This document shows, piece after piece, positions 12,862 through 13,461 of a stretch of 13,461 nt of DNA. Below the pieces are notes generated by a model. It was not told the origin of the DNA. It made no database searches and saw only the letters and a list, made by a program, of their open reading frames with translations. The DNA lies in the NCBI GenBank assembly GCA_011522825.1, contig WTIG01000156.1, forward strand, positions 1 to 13,461, given 5' to 3'. Numbering within the stretch: position 1 is the stretch's first letter; each line of letters opens with the position of its first letter. The stretch comes from Puniceicoccaceae bacterium (GTDB taxonomy: Bacteria; Verrucomicrobiota; Verrucomicrobiia; Opitutales; Coraliomargaritaceae). A program made the translations under genes and the position numbers.

Positions 12862-13461
12862 ATGTCTCGATATACTGGACCAACTACACGAATCAATCGC
12901 CGCTTTAGTCAGGCGATTTTTGCGCCTACAAAAGCATTTGAGCGTAAACCTCACTTGCCAGGGCAACATGGACCAAGACTTCGTCGCAAATTAAGTGATT
13001 ATGCGATCGGTCTTAATGAAAAACAAAAACTTCGTTACATGTATGGAATGACGGAAAAACAATTCCGTTTGACTTTCGAGCGCGCAAAAAGCAAGCGTGG
13101 TGTAACAGGTGAAATCTTTCTCCAAATGTTGGAATGCCGATTGGATAACGTCGTGTATCGATTAGGCCTTGCTAAATCAAGAGCAGCTGCTCGCCAATTC
13201 GTTGGACACGGTCACATCGTGGTGAATGGCAAGAAAACAGACATTGCTAGTTTTAGCGTTAAAGAGGGCGATGAGATTGAAGTGCGTGAGCGTACATCTT
13301 CTCGTCAATTAGCCACCCAAAGTTTAGAGGGAAGCCAAGCGAGAATCGTTCCTGAGTGGTTAAATCTCAATACAGATTCTTTAAAGGCTACAGTGAATCG
13401 CATACCTTCTGTTGATGAAACAGAACAGAGTATCAATGTTCAACTAATCGTTGAGTATTAC
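12862..13461 (+). CDS. rpsD: 30S ribosomal protein S4 (uS4), cut by the window end
   Basis: Primary 16S rRNA-binding protein that nucleates assembly and affects decoding accuracy; in E. coli it represses the alpha operon. I start it at ATG 12862 (TATT precedes it, no Shine-Dalgarno). 200 codons are visible, beginning SRYTGPTTRINRRFSQAIF and ending at LIVEYY, where the family normally finishes with one or two more residues. The S4 RNA-binding domain lies at about 91-141 (CRLDNVVYRLGLAKSRAAAR, then GHIVVNGKK). The N-terminus has no cysteines, so it is the zinc-free form. It follows rpsK by 60 bases; rpoA and rplQ would be expected next but lie outside. Confidence 0.96.
   Translation, partial: MSRYTGPTTRINRRFSQAIFAPTKAFERKPHLPGQHGPRLRRKLSDYAIGLNEKQKLRYMYGMTEKQFRLTFERAKSKRGVTGEIFLQMLECRLDNVVYRLGLAKSRAAARQFVGHGHIVVNGKKTDIASFSVKEGDEIEVRERTSSRQLATQSLEGSQARIVPEWLNLNTDSLKATVNRIPSVDETEQSINVQLIVEYY

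Overview
This window is a bacterial S10-spc-alpha ribosomal protein cluster. All genes lie on the + strand, in the order rplC-rplD-rplW-rplB-rpsS-(small secreted protein)-rplV-rpsC-rplP-rpmC-rpsQ-rplN-rplX-rplE-rpsN-rpsH-rplF-rplR-rpsE-rplO-secY-map-rpsM-rpsK-rpsD. The last gene is cut by the window edge about two codons before its expected stop. The DNA is A+T-rich and the spacers are short and very A+T-rich. The proteins look like the PVC group, most likely Verrucomicrobiota (Opitutae/Puniceicoccales-like). The reasons are the general protein similarity I recognise, a long acidic N-terminal extension on S11, a zinc-free long-form S14, map directly before rpsM, and no rpmD. This assignment is from memory of family features, not from a search.

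Layout: positions 1-278 are noncoding, with A/T-tract inverted repeats, and probably form the leader/promoter region of rplC; rpsJ (S10) is not immediately upstream. Positions 279-4430 carry the S10-type block, interrupted between rpsS and rplV by a 125-residue gene for an acidic exported protein unlike its basic neighbours. Positions 4475-9437 carry the rest of the S10 block and the spc block, without rpmD (L30). Positions 9466-10980 encode SecY with an extra C-terminal hydrophobic segment. Positions 11036-11803 encode methionine aminopeptidase, without adk, infA or rpmJ beside it. Positions 11895-13461 start the alpha block (S13, S11, S4). No terminator-like hairpin is visible anywhere, so one or a few long transcripts are likely.

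Together the genes make parts of both ribosomal subunits, the protein-conducting channel that docks on the ribosome, and the enzyme that trims the initiator methionine as chains emerge. The points most worth a second look are the secreted-protein gene inside the ribosomal block, the C-terminally extended SecY, the acidic extensions on S11 and L5, and the translation start sites. Only about 10 of 25 genes have a normally placed Shine-Dalgarno sequence, but 20 of 25 have a T directly before ATG.
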